In this document: one piece after another, positions 1 through 5,176 of the stretch
Layout of the letters: the number at the start of each line of letters is the position of its first letter
Numbering within the stretch: the first letter of the stretch is position 1
NCBI GenBank assembly: GCA_024278255.1
Contig: JAJRTP010000126.1
Coordinates: 1-6,537, forward strand
DNA from: Chloroflexota bacterium
Lineage (GTDB): Bacteria > Chloroflexota > Anaerolineae > Promineifilales > Promineifilaceae
Length of the DNA: 6,537 bases
Direction of reading: 5' to 3'
Position numbers and translations under genes: made by a program
Notes under the pieces: model-generated
The model's input: the letters and a program-made list of their open reading frames with translations, nothing else
Databases searched by the model: none
What the model was told of the DNA's origin: nothing

Positions 1-1124
1 GAGGAAGTAGTTATCCTGCTGTACGTGATCGTGATGTTCGTAATCAACTTATTCCACTTGCCCCACTTGTCGAACAAGAGCGAATCGTCGCCGAAATTGA
101 GAAGCAGTTTACCCGGCTGGATCAGGCGGTGGCTTCGCTGCGGCGGCTGCAAGGTAGTTTGGCCCGCTACAAGGCCAGCGTCCTCAAGGCGGCCTGCGAG
201 GGGCGGCTGGTTCCCCAAGACCCGGACGATGAACCGGCGGAGAAGCTGCTGGCCCGCATTCTGGCGGAACGCCGCGCCCAATGGGAGGCGCGGGAATGGC
301 AAGCCCTGATCGTCAAGGCGCAAAAGAAGGCGGCCCAGGCCCGGCGCAAGGCGCAAGGGTTGCCGTCCCGCATCAAAGATGTGGCGCAAGCGGAATGGGC
401 AGCGATACCGGAAACGGAGTATGCGCGTTTTTTGCCGAAGGGGGATAAGTGGCAAGAGAAGTATAAGGAACCGGGTGGGGTGGATACGGCCGTTTTGCCT
501 GCCTTGCCGGAGGGGTGGGTGTGGGTAAGGGTTGATCAACTCGGTGAGGTGCGTTTGGGTCGTCAAAGATCGCCCAAAAATCATCAAGGCCCGCACATGC
601 ACCCATATTTGAGGGCGGCAAACGCAACGTGGAATGGTGTTGATCTTGCAGACGTAATGGAAATGAATTTCAATCCAAAGGAACTTGAGATTTACCGTCT
701 CAAAAAAGATGACATTTTGCTTGCCGAAGCATCTGGCAGTGCGAATGAGGTTGGTAAACCATTTGTCTGGAATGAACAAATACCAAATTGCTGTTTCCAA
801 AATACCCTGATCCGAGTGCGATTGTCAAATATGCCTCCCGACTACTTATATCTTCACTTTTTGAAGGATGCTCAAACTGGCAGGTTAGGGAAAATTGCCA
901 AAGGTGTAGGAATCCATCATCTTGGCGCAAACAGATTGGCAGAAATGCTTGTTGCGATTCCGCCACTCGCCGAACAAAAACGCATCGTCGCCGAAGTGGA
1001 GCGGCGGCTGTCCGTCGTCGCCGCCACCGAACAAGCCATCACCGCCAACCTGGCCCGCGCCCAATGCCTGCGCCAGGCCATCCTCCACCGCGCCTTCACC
1101 GGCCAACTCGTCCCGCAGCAGTAG
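1..1124 (+). CDS. hsdS: Type I restriction-modification specificity subunit HsdS (5' end missing)
   Basis: HsdS gives the Type I methyltransferase/endonuclease its DNA target. The frame is open from base 3 to the TAG at 1122-1124, giving 373 codons, so the start and most of the first target recognition domain (TRD) lie to the left. Visible in order: the end of TRD1; a central conserved region with LVEQERIVAEIE and a long helix ending in CEGRLVP (about residues 15-70); a charged Ala/Arg/Lys-rich linker of about 100 residues; TRD2 starting at LPEGWVWVRVDQLG; and a distal conserved region with IPPLAEQKRIVAEVE ending in AFTGQLVP. The paired EQxRIVAE motifs and the G(R/Q)LVP ends are hallmarks of the family. 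TRD2 DNA is far AT-richer than the conserved regions. An internal ATG-led frame from 129 would discard the conserved helix start, so I treat the gene as partial rather than as starting there. The stop codon lies inside a palindromic repeat. Confidence 0.95.
   Translation, partial: GSSYPAVRDRDVRNQLIPLAPLVEQERIVAEIEKQFTRLDQAVASLRRLQGSLARYKASVLKAACEGRLVPQDPDDEPAEKLLARILAERRAQWEAREWQALIVKAQKKAAQARRKAQGLPSRIKDVAQAEWAAIPETEYARFLPKGDKWQEKYKEPGGVDTAVLPALPEGWVWVRVDQLGEVRLGRQRSPKNHQGPHMHPYLRAANATWNGVDLADVMEMNFNPKELEIYRLKKDDILLAEASGSANEVGKPFVWNEQIPNCCFQNTLIRVRLSNMPPDYLYLHFLKDAQTGRLGKIAKGVGIHHLGANRLAEMLVAIPPLAEQKRIVAEVERRLSVVAATEQAITANLARAQCLRQAILHRAFTGQLVPQQ
66..101 (+). repeat. HsdS internal repeat, first copy (central conserved region)
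   Basis: These 36 bases encode LVEQERIVAEIE. They match 966-1001, exactly 900 bases downstream in the same frame, at 29 of 36 positions. This is the usual pseudo-twofold duplication of HsdS, in which each half carries one TRD and one conserved helix that packs against HsdM. DNA-level similarity between conserved regions can support recombination that exchanges or reshuffles TRDs. Confidence 0.85.
966..1001 (+). repeat. HsdS internal repeat, second copy (distal conserved region)
   Basis: Partner of 66-101. It encodes LAEQKRIVAEVE, the opening of the C-terminal conserved helix. The seven differences from the first copy are scattered and mostly conservative at the protein level. Confidence 0.85.
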
Positions 1125-1190
1125 GGCGATTTTGCAAATCGCCCCTCGCGGCAGCGGGAATGTTGGGGACGATTTGCAAAATCGTCCTAC
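1121..1190. repeat. Composite palindromic intergenic repeat, full copy A (70 bp)
   Basis: The left arm (1121-1145) has core CGATTTTGCAAATCG flanked by GTAGGG and CCCC. The right arm (1165-1190) is its near reverse complement, with core CGATTTGCAAAATCG, ending in GTCCTAC. Each arm is itself an imperfect palindrome, so the element can form two small hairpins or one long one. It fills nearly the whole gap between hsdS and the next gene. The TAG stop of hsdS is bases 2-4 of the left arm. The Shine-Dalgarno stretch GAGGGGA (1191-1197) directly follows the right arm. Four further whole or partial copies occur in this window. It could be a REP/MITE-like element or an RNA processing or regulatory hairpin. 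Confidence 0.9.
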
Positions 1191-1201
1191 GAGGGGAAAA
1201 T

Positions 1202-1519
1202 ATGAACGACGAAGAACGTTTGCAAGCGCTTATAGACGAAGCAACCGTAGATTGTTATGACGAAGAGGAGCAATTCTGGGGAATACTGACGGCTTTGGGC
1301 GACCAACTCGACTTTCCCCTGGCCGCGACGCTCATTGGCGAACAAGTGGAACTCATCGGCATAGATGGTAATGCCAGTTCAGCCCATCGCGGTATTGTGG
1401 CGCGTGTTCTTTATAAAGATCTGGTTTACAGCGTCAGTTTAGCTGACCTGCAAATCACCGATGCCGATTCCCGCAGCGCGGAATGGCTGGCAGCTTACCG
1501 GTATTGGTTGCGGTATTGA
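1202..1519 (+). CDS. CcbP-like calcium-binding family protein
   Basis: 105 residues. I recognise the pattern of the small acidic CcbP calcium-binding family (Pfam Calci_bind_CcbP). It has an N-terminal helix leading to VDCYDEEEQ (residues 16-24), then a helix to LDFPLAA (36-42) and a GEQVELIGID strand (46-55). A beta segment with YSVSLADLQ follows, and the C-terminus is AAYRYW. In cyanobacteria CcbP binds Ca2+ through acidic surface residues and affects heterocyst development; the role here is unknown, and calcium binding is inferred from the family only. No signal peptide or membrane segment is visible, so it should be cytosolic. The start is ATG 1202 with GAGGGGA four bases upstream. Longer in-frame versions from 788 would run through hsdS and the repeat and are not credible. 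The gene is bounded by full repeat copies on both sides, like a single-gene cargo unit. Confidence 0.8.
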   Translation: MNDEERLQALIDEATVDCYDEEEQFWGILTALGDQLDFPLAATLIGEQVELIGIDGNASSAHRGIVARVLYKDLVYSVSLADLQITDADSRSAEWLAAYRYWLRY

Positions 1520-1522
1520 GCA

Positions 1523-1592
1523 GTAGGGCGATTTTGCAAATCGCTCCGCGCCGCGGTAAGAATGTAAGGGACGATTTGCAAAATCGTCCTAC
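1523..1592. repeat. Composite palindromic intergenic repeat, full copy B (70 bp)
   Basis: Same element and length as copy A. The left arm is 1523-1547 with the same CGATTTTGCAAATCG core, and the right arm 1568-1592 is identical to copy A over GGGACGATTTGCAAAATCG and on through CCTAC. The roughly 20-base centre has diverged but shares GAATGT and a GC-rich run with copy A. It lies four bases after the TGA of the calcium-binding gene and ends just before the GAGGAG ribosome site (1593-1598) of the next gene. The similarity extends past the arms into the leader (CCTACGAGG), which suggests that the ribosome site travels with the repeat. Confidence 0.9.
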
Positions 1593-1604
1593 GAGGAGAA
1601 TAAC

Positions 1605-2105
1605 ATGAAAGACCCGTATTCTGTCCCCAAAAAGATGCAGGAAACTTACGACGCCATCACGACGCTGACGGATGGTTTTTGTGAGGCCAACCTGAATGAT
1701 GAGTATGCCGATATGTGCCGCCGGATGACCGCTAAACTGTGCCGGAAACGGCCGTCGCCCCTGGCCAGCGGCCGTCCCAAAAACTGGGCGGCCGGCATCG
1801 TCCACGCCGTCGGAACCGTCAATTTCGCCTTCGACAAAAGCCAGACGCCGCACACTACCGTGCCGGAAATCAGCGCTTATTTCGGCGTAGGCAAAAGCAG
1901 CCCGGCCAGCAAATCCAAAGTAATCCGCGACTTGCTCAATATTCACCTGATGGACCCGGCCTGGACGCTGCCCAGCCGCATGGACCGCAATCCGATGGCC
2001 TGGTACATCATGGTAGACGGCCTGATTCTGGATGCCCGCAGCCTGCCTCGTGAAATTCAGGAAGTTGCTTTTGCCAAAGGGTTAATCCCCTACATCCCGG
2101 AGTAG
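1605..2105 (+). CDS. DUF6398 domain-containing protein
   Basis: 166 residues. The sequence fits the uncharacterised DUF6398 family: MQETYDAITTLTDGFC (residues 11-26), LNDEYADMCRRMTAKL (30-45), RKRPSPLASGRPKNWAAGI (47-65), then a Val/Asn/Phe-rich helix to NFAFDKS. The region TTVPEISAYFGVGKSSPASKSKVIRDLL (84-111, split here as TTVPEISAYFGVG then KSSPASKSKVIRDLL) reads like a helix-turn-helix. Its order resembles a cyclin-box/TFIIB-like fold, so DNA binding is a reasonable inference but not shown. The last 50 residues form a compact tail with WYIMVDGLILDA. ATG 1605 is preceded by GAGGAG six bases upstream. The stop TAG (2103-2105) falls within the next repeat arm. GC-rich codon use matches the flanks. 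Confidence 0.75.
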   Translation: MKDPYSVPKKMQETYDAITTLTDGFCEANLNDEYADMCRRMTAKLCRKRPSPLASGRPKNWAAGIVHAVGTVNFAFDKSQTPHTTVPEISAYFGVGKSSPASKSKVIRDLLNIHLMDPAWTLPSRMDRNPMAWYIMVDGLILDARSLPREIQEVAFAKGLIPYIPE

Positions 2106-2125
2106 GGCGATTTTGCAAATCGCCC
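2102..2125. repeat. Palindromic repeat, solo left arm (copy C)
   Basis: A lone left arm, identical to that of copy A over 24 bases, with core CGATTTTGCAAATCG. No right arm follows: the next 25 bases are unrelated AT-rich leader ending in GGAG (2141-2144). Its second to fourth bases are the TAG stop of the DUF6398 gene, as in copies A and E. Confidence 0.85.
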
Positions 2126-2150
2126 AGCAAAATATCTTTTGGAGTGAAAA

Positions 2151-2558
2151 ATGCCGCGCAAAAAATTGATACCGGACGAGATTCGCGATCAAGTCATTAC
2201 TATTGTGGAGCAGTTTAACGAAGAAAATGCTTTGCCGCCTGAAGCCGATCCCATGTATCGAGTCTTGCAAATGCTGGGTGTATCTTCTTCCCAAGCTGAG
2301 AACCAGCGCCGCATTGGTGAATTCGTCCCTCGATTTAGAGGCGCCTATTTGTATCTGGATCGGATTGGTTATAATAAACGGCCGTCACAGATTTGCCGCC
2401 TTAAATGGACAGGCTCAATGGATAAATGGGAATTTGCCATCTACAAACACAGTAAAAACCATTACGATCCCGATGAATGGATGTTTCCCGGTTCTGGCGA
2501 AGTGGACGGGACAGTAACCGGGGCAATGCGAGCCGGTAATCAAGCGTATCCGGTTTAG
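2151..2558 (+). CDS. Conserved-looking hypothetical protein, 135 aa
   Basis: I cannot assign a named domain. Residues 1-65 look helical: a basic start MPRKKLIPDEIRDQ, then VITIVEQFNEEN and a second helix with MYRVLQMLGVSSSQAENQRR. This part could be a small helical or HTH-like unit. Residues 66-135 look like a compact beta-rich domain with YLYLDRIGYN, ICRLKWTGSMDKWEFAIYKHS, HYDPDEWMFPG and a closing DGTVTGAMRAGNQAYP. I have the impression of having seen the last two blocks in uncharacterised bacterial proteins of this size. The dense aromatic and acidic residues suggest a folded, conserved core rather than a spurious frame. The start is ATG 2151 with GGAG six bases upstream. No signal or membrane segment is visible. 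The gene lies between a solo left arm and a decayed right arm of the repeat. Confidence 0.75.
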   Translation: MPRKKLIPDEIRDQVITIVEQFNEENALPPEADPMYRVLQMLGVSSSQAENQRRIGEFVPRFRGAYLYLDRIGYNKRPSQICRLKWTGSMDKWEFAIYKHSKNHYDPDEWMFPGSGEVDGTVTGAMRAGNQAYPV

Positions 2559-2571
2559 AACGCGCCCATGA

Positions 2572-2595
2572 GGGTGATTTACAAAATCGTCCTAC
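2572..2595. repeat. Palindromic repeat, decayed right arm (copy D)
   Basis: GGGTGATTTACAAAATCG followed by TCCTAC matches the right arm of copies A and B, with one deletion and substitutions in its left half. The internal palindrome is therefore damaged, while the 3' half is intact. It ends directly at the AGGAG ribosome site (2596-2600) of the zinc-ribbon gene, the same geometry as copies A and B. No left arm precedes it. Confidence 0.8.
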
Positions 2596-2604
2596 AGGAG
2601 AGAA

Positions 2605-3453
2605 ATGAGCGGGAAAATTGATAAAAGTATCCCCCGAAAAATGTTTGACCATGAGACGGCCGAGCCGCCGGACGTCTGCCCCCAATGCGGCGCGCATCTG
2701 GTACAGGATTTTGGGCCGTATATGATCGCTACGCGCCGGGGCAGCCGGCTGACGGGTGATGTTGCTGCCAGCGGGCCGATTGGTTATTTGTGCCCGGAAT
2801 GCCCAACGGCCGTTATCCATATACCGGAACTGTCTGACGCGCTTTACAGTGCTGCCATGAAACCGGGCTGGGACGCAGGGCCGGAATTTGCCGTCATGGG
2901 CATCCTCGATCTGGATGCAGTTCCGCCAGATAAAAGCAACGCGCCACTTGAGGATGTAATTCCCTATGCGTTTGTGCCGTTTGAGTCGGCTGAAACCGAG
3001 GAACGCGAACCGGTGGATACCGCTGTCGAGCGCACCTTGTATTTTGCCGCAGACGATGCGCCGCCGGAGAATTGCCCGGAATGTGGACGGCCGTTGCTTC
3101 TGGATTACGGCCCGTATCTGGTGCGGCAGGTTCACCAATGGCAGGATGACGCAGAGTTTATCATAGAAGGGCCGATTGGTTATTTGTGTCCGGGGTGCGC
3201 TACGGCCGTTGTCTACGTACCGGCATTGGTAGAAATAATGGAAGACCCTTCTGCGGATTTTGCCGGCGACCTGACGTTGGCTGTTCTGGGGCGGTTTAAT
3301 CTGGAAGACGTTCCCCCGGAGCAGATGCCGAACTCGTTGGACGAACTGCCCCCGGAATGGCTGGTTTGGTATCCGCACGCCAAACGCCCCTACCGGCGGC
3401 GCAAAAAACGGCCGCGCAAACCCAAACCGAAAAGAAGAAAAAGAAGAAAGTAG
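2605..3453 (+). CDS. Duplicated zinc-ribbon-like protein with basic C-terminal tail
   Basis: 282 residues, family not recognised. Two units of the same domain sit 132 residues apart. Unit 1 has CPQCG (C25, C28), DFGPYMI, GPIGYLCPEC (C63, C66), TAVIHIP. Unit 2 has CPECG (C157, C160), DYGPYLV, GPIGYLCPGC (C195, C198), TAVVYVP. Each set of four cysteines in two CxxC pairs is the arrangement of a structural zinc site. After each unit comes an acidic, Pro-rich stretch with a similar pattern (AVMGILDLDAVPPD and AVLGRFNLEDVPPE). The protein ends in a strongly basic tail (about residues 260-282) of Arg and Lys with a few Pro, which would suit binding to nucleic acid or an acidic partner. The start is ATG 2605 with AGGAG four bases upstream. 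The TAG stop is part of repeat copy E. The tail codons change from CGG/CGC to AGA/AAG within an A-rich run (about 3430-3450). Confidence 0.8.
   Translation: MSGKIDKSIPRKMFDHETAEPPDVCPQCGAHLVQDFGPYMIATRRGSRLTGDVAASGPIGYLCPECPTAVIHIPELSDALYSAAMKPGWDAGPEFAVMGILDLDAVPPDKSNAPLEDVIPYAFVPFESAETEEREPVDTAVERTLYFAADDAPPENCPECGRPLLLDYGPYLVRQVHQWQDDAEFIIEGPIGYLCPGCATAVVYVPALVEIMEDPSADFAGDLTLAVLGRFNLEDVPPEQMPNSLDELPPEWLVWYPHAKRPYRRRKKRPRKPKPKRRKRRK
2773..2792 (+). repeat. Internal duplication in the zinc-ribbon gene, first copy core
   Basis: These 20 bases, coding GPIGYLC, recur without change at 3169-3188. Similarity continues downstream across the second CxxC and the ACGGCCGT word. The 396-base offset equals the 132-residue protein repeat. 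Confidence 0.85.
3169..3188 (+). repeat. Internal duplication in the zinc-ribbon gene, second copy core
   Basis: Exact 20-base match to 2773-2792, in the same frame. It marks the second zinc-ribbon unit. Confidence 0.85.
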
Positions 3454-3467
3454 GGCGATTTGCCAAA
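3450..3467. repeat. Palindromic repeat, decayed left arm (copy E)
   Basis: GTAGGGCGATTTGCCAAA keeps the left 12 bases of the element, then loses the palindrome. Its TAG is the stop of the zinc-ribbon gene. It is the last copy seen; nothing like it appears in the downstream AT-rich operon or before hsdM. Confidence 0.7.
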
Positions 3468-3501
3468 GGGTGCATTTTATTTCAGTTGACACGATGTGAG
3501 C

Positions 3502-3564
3502 AGTGCCAGGCACGGGGTTAACGGTCTTGGGCATTTAGAAGCCTTATACCCCGTGCCTGGCACT
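3502..3564. repeat. Perfect 17-bp inverted repeat (REP-like hairpin)
   Basis: AGTGCCAGGCACGGGGT at 3502-3518 is exactly complementary to 3548-3564, with a 29-base loop. Each arm contains the smaller palindrome GTGCCAGGCAC. Words of the form AGTGCCAGGCAC are familiar from REP elements mobilised by RAYT (IS200/IS605-like) transposases in many genomes; no transposase is present here. There is no T-run after the hairpin, so it is a poor intrinsic terminator, although such a stem could still slow transcription entering from the upstream block. Confidence 0.75.
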
Positions 3565-3627
3565 ACGCAGCCCATTTTGGCCCGAATGAAAACCATACCC
3601 AAAAACAACTTGTCGGCGTATAAAGAT

Positions 3628-3655
3628 TTGACAATTTGGTTTGGTTCTCTAGAAT
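3628..3655 (+). promoter_or_regulatory. Probable sigma-70-type promoter of the TIGR04255 operon
   Basis: A perfect -35 TTGACA (3628-3633) and a near-perfect -10 TAGAAT (3650-3655) are separated by 16 bases. Transcription would begin near 3662, leaving a leader of about 40 bases before ATG 3702. The surrounding DNA is AT-rich. This is the only clear promoter I see in the window, and it separates the downstream operon from the repeat-bounded block. Confidence 0.65.
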
Positions 3656-3690
3656 CAGTTTATACAAACTAACAGACAGTCAGTTTGCCT

Positions 3691-3698
3691 GGAGAGGA
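3691..3698 (+). promoter_or_regulatory. Ribosome binding site deciding the TIGR04255 start
   Basis: GGAGAGGA ends three bases before ATG 3702. It rules in that start over an upstream in-frame TTG at 3636, which would lie between the -35 and -10 boxes of the promoter and so would not be transcribed. Confidence 0.7.
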
Positions 3699-3701
3699 AT
3701 C

Positions 3702-4472
3702 ATGACCATTAAATTTCCCCACAAGGACGAAATACCGCTTTCAACTCCGCCACTAATAGAAGTGGTATGTCAGGTTCGATTCCCGCCGATCCTGCAAATC
3801 GCAAAAGAGGTTCCTGACGAATTTCAAGAAGGAGTACGACATCGCTTTCCTCAATTTGAATTGGAACAAGGAGTGGAGGTAGCTTTGCCGACGCTTGCGG
3901 GAGGTGGAGAATTACTGACAAGAACAACGCCAAAAATATATCGCTTCAAGAGTGAAGACGATAAGAGCAGCATTTCGTTAGCCGTCGATTTTTATGCGTT
4001 ATCTTGTAACCAGTACCGTCATTGGTCAGATTTTACAGCCGATTTGCAACTGGTGCATGAAACGATGATGCAAGTTTATAAACCTAGCTATGCCACAAGG
4101 ATTGGTTTACGGTACATAAATCGTCTTACACTTGATAATACGGGCTGCGAGTCAAAACCAGAGCTTTTTGACTTACTTAAACCAGAACTAACAGCTATTT
4201 TAAGGAACGAAGTAGGGGAAAATGCCGCAGGGATGGCTTGCTTATTATCATTTCGAGAAGAATTAGCTCAGTTAAATATACGATTGGTTTATAATGAGTC
4301 TGATGAGATTGCATTTATGCTTGATTATGACTATTTTGAAAAAGGCAAATTACCATTGGAAGGGCTGATTGAAAGGTATAATCGATATCATGAACTCATT
4401 TATGATAGTTTTCGCTGGTGCCTAAAAGATACCAGCCTGCAACGATTTAACCCCGTAATTGAGGAGGCGTGA
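3702..4472 (+). CDS. TIGR04255 family protein
   Basis: 256 residues, the usual length for this sporadically distributed, uncharacterised family. Typical features are the opening PHKDEIPLSTPPLIEVVCQVRF followed by PPIL (about residues 6-31); a central beta-rich part with LLTRTTPKIYRFKSED, ISLAVDFYAL and the YRHWSDF block; the motif YATRIGLRYINRL (about 129-141); and a C-terminal LDYDYFE with a last helix where YNRYHELIYDSFRWCL ends the fold. No catalytic motif, signal peptide or membrane segment is evident. The biochemical role is unknown. It is the first gene of a three-gene operon, and its TGA overlaps the next ATG by one base, so translation is probably coupled. The DNA is much AT-richer than hsdS or hsdM. 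Confidence 0.88.
   Translation: MTIKFPHKDEIPLSTPPLIEVVCQVRFPPILQIAKEVPDEFQEGVRHRFPQFELEQGVEVALPTLAGGGELLTRTTPKIYRFKSEDDKSSISLAVDFYALSCNQYRHWSDFTADLQLVHETMMQVYKPSYATRIGLRYINRLTLDNTGCESKPELFDLLKPELTAILRNEVGENAAGMACLLSFREELAQLNIRLVYNESDEIAFMLDYDYFEKGKLPLEGLIERYNRYHELIYDSFRWCLKDTSLQRFNPVIEEA
4461..4467 (+). promoter_or_regulatory. Ribosome binding site for the DUF5678 gene
   Basis: GAGGAGG lies inside the end of the TIGR04255 gene, four bases before ATG 4472. It supports ATG 4472 rather than the GTG one codon earlier. Confidence 0.7.
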
Positions 4473-5176
4473 TGGCTACTCATGATGTCGATTCGGCAGC
4501 AGTTCTTACACATCAAGATATGTGTCGTTTATTTGATCTTGATGACGATGATCTGCCAACAAGCAATGGTTATATGATAGATATTTGGAACAGCAGCTGC
4601 ACTGTTGCAGATTCAACTACTTTTCAACACAAATCAATTAAAAGACTTGAGAGTGATTGGCAAAATGAGATAACACAACCGGTTCAACCTCATACCCATG
4701 TATCATTTAAAGACCGAACATCATCTGATATTGACAACTATGCCATGACATTGTTGGAAACGGCCGCACTCGCACAAGACAAGATGGAATTCCAAGCTCT
4801 GGTAAAAGTAATTCCCTGGTCAACCTTTACCCCATCGGATTTAGTGAAAGCCATTCGAATGGCGTTGGCCCTTGAAGCCCCACTCATAGCCCGTAAATTA
4901 GCCGAACAAGGACAAAAATATTTTCCAACTCATTCAGAGATAAACAAAATAGCACGTATTTTAGCCGCTCCGACTGCGAAATCTGTCAGACCAACAACCA
5001 GATTAGATGTGAAGGCTAACAAACTTTGGATAACCACTAATCGGGAAGCTTACAAAGGAAAATGGGTTGCTTTACATGATGGTAAGCTGATCATTTCCAG
5101 TCAAACTTTCTCCGGTATAGCAGCGAAGGTAGGGGATATTAAAGGAAAAGGTATTCTCGTAACACAGGTGACTTGA
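4472..5176 (+). CDS. Hypothetical protein with C-terminal DUF5678 domain
   Basis: 234 residues. The N-terminal third (1-80) has an acidic patch LFDLDDDDLP and no family I know. Residues 84-165 look all-helical, with a TPR-like or HEAT-like feel (AMTLLETAALAQDK, DLVKAIRMALALE, ARKLAEQGQKYFP). The last 50 residues match the short DUF5678 pattern: NREAYKGKWVAL then DGKLI (about 190-207) and a closing GILVTQV strand. DUF5678 proteins are uncharacterised small beta domains. Helical repeats suggest a scaffold or adaptor; that is inference. The start is coupled to the TIGR04255 gene (TGATG), and the end overlaps the protease gene the same way. No membrane or secretion signal is visible. Confidence 0.82.
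   Translation: MATHDVDSAAVLTHQDMCRLFDLDDDDLPTSNGYMIDIWNSSCTVADSTTFQHKSIKRLESDWQNEITQPVQPHTHVSFKDRTSSDIDNYAMTLLETAALAQDKMEFQALVKVIPWSTFTPSDLVKAIRMALALEAPLIARKLAEQGQKYFPTHSEINKIARILAAPTAKSVRPTTRLDVKANKLWITTNREAYKGKWVALHDGKLIISSQTFSGIAAKVGDIKGKGILVTQVT

Larger units (their letters stand above)
3454..3701. other. Intergenic boundary region between the two blocks
   Basis: A 248-base gap, the longest in the window. It holds decayed repeat copy E, the 17-bp REP-like inverted repeat, and the promoter and leader of the TIGR04255 operon. I see no small coding frame with a ribosome site, tRNA or known riboswitch. Base composition falls from GC-rich to AT-rich across it, marking the edge of the three-gene module. 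Confidence 0.7.

Noticed and set aside
25..309. Small + strand open frame at the left edge
   Set aside because: It is an out-of-frame shadow of hsdS, whose conserved motifs are read in the frame starting at base 3.
788..1201. Long N-terminal extension of the calcium-binding protein
   Set aside because: It overlaps hsdS and translates the repeat. The conserved family sequence begins right after ATG 1202, which has a good ribosome site.
1121..1592. Integron attC sites, because gene cassettes with imperfect inverted repeats look similar
   Set aside because: The ends are GTAGGG and CCTAC, not the RYYYAAC/GTTRRRY core sites, and no integrase is present in the window.
1121..2595. CRISPR-like array
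   Set aside because: The copies are separated by whole genes of different length and vary in completeness. There are no short unique spacers and no cas genes.
2401..3534. Long open frame of 377 codons on the - strand opposite the zinc-ribbon gene
   Set aside because: It lacks any recognisable domain, is rich in Arg/Pro/His as expected of a complement of GC-rich coding DNA, and overlaps a + strand gene with a ribosome site and duplicated CxxC motifs.
3502..3564. Intrinsic transcription terminator
   Set aside because: The stem is strong, but the loop is 29 bases and no T-run follows, so a factor-independent terminator is not supported.
3636..3701. Upstream TTG start for the TIGR04255 protein
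   Set aside because: The TTG lies between the -35 and -10 boxes, has no ribosome site, and the extra 22 residues do not resemble the family N-terminus; ATG 3702 has GGAGAGGA.
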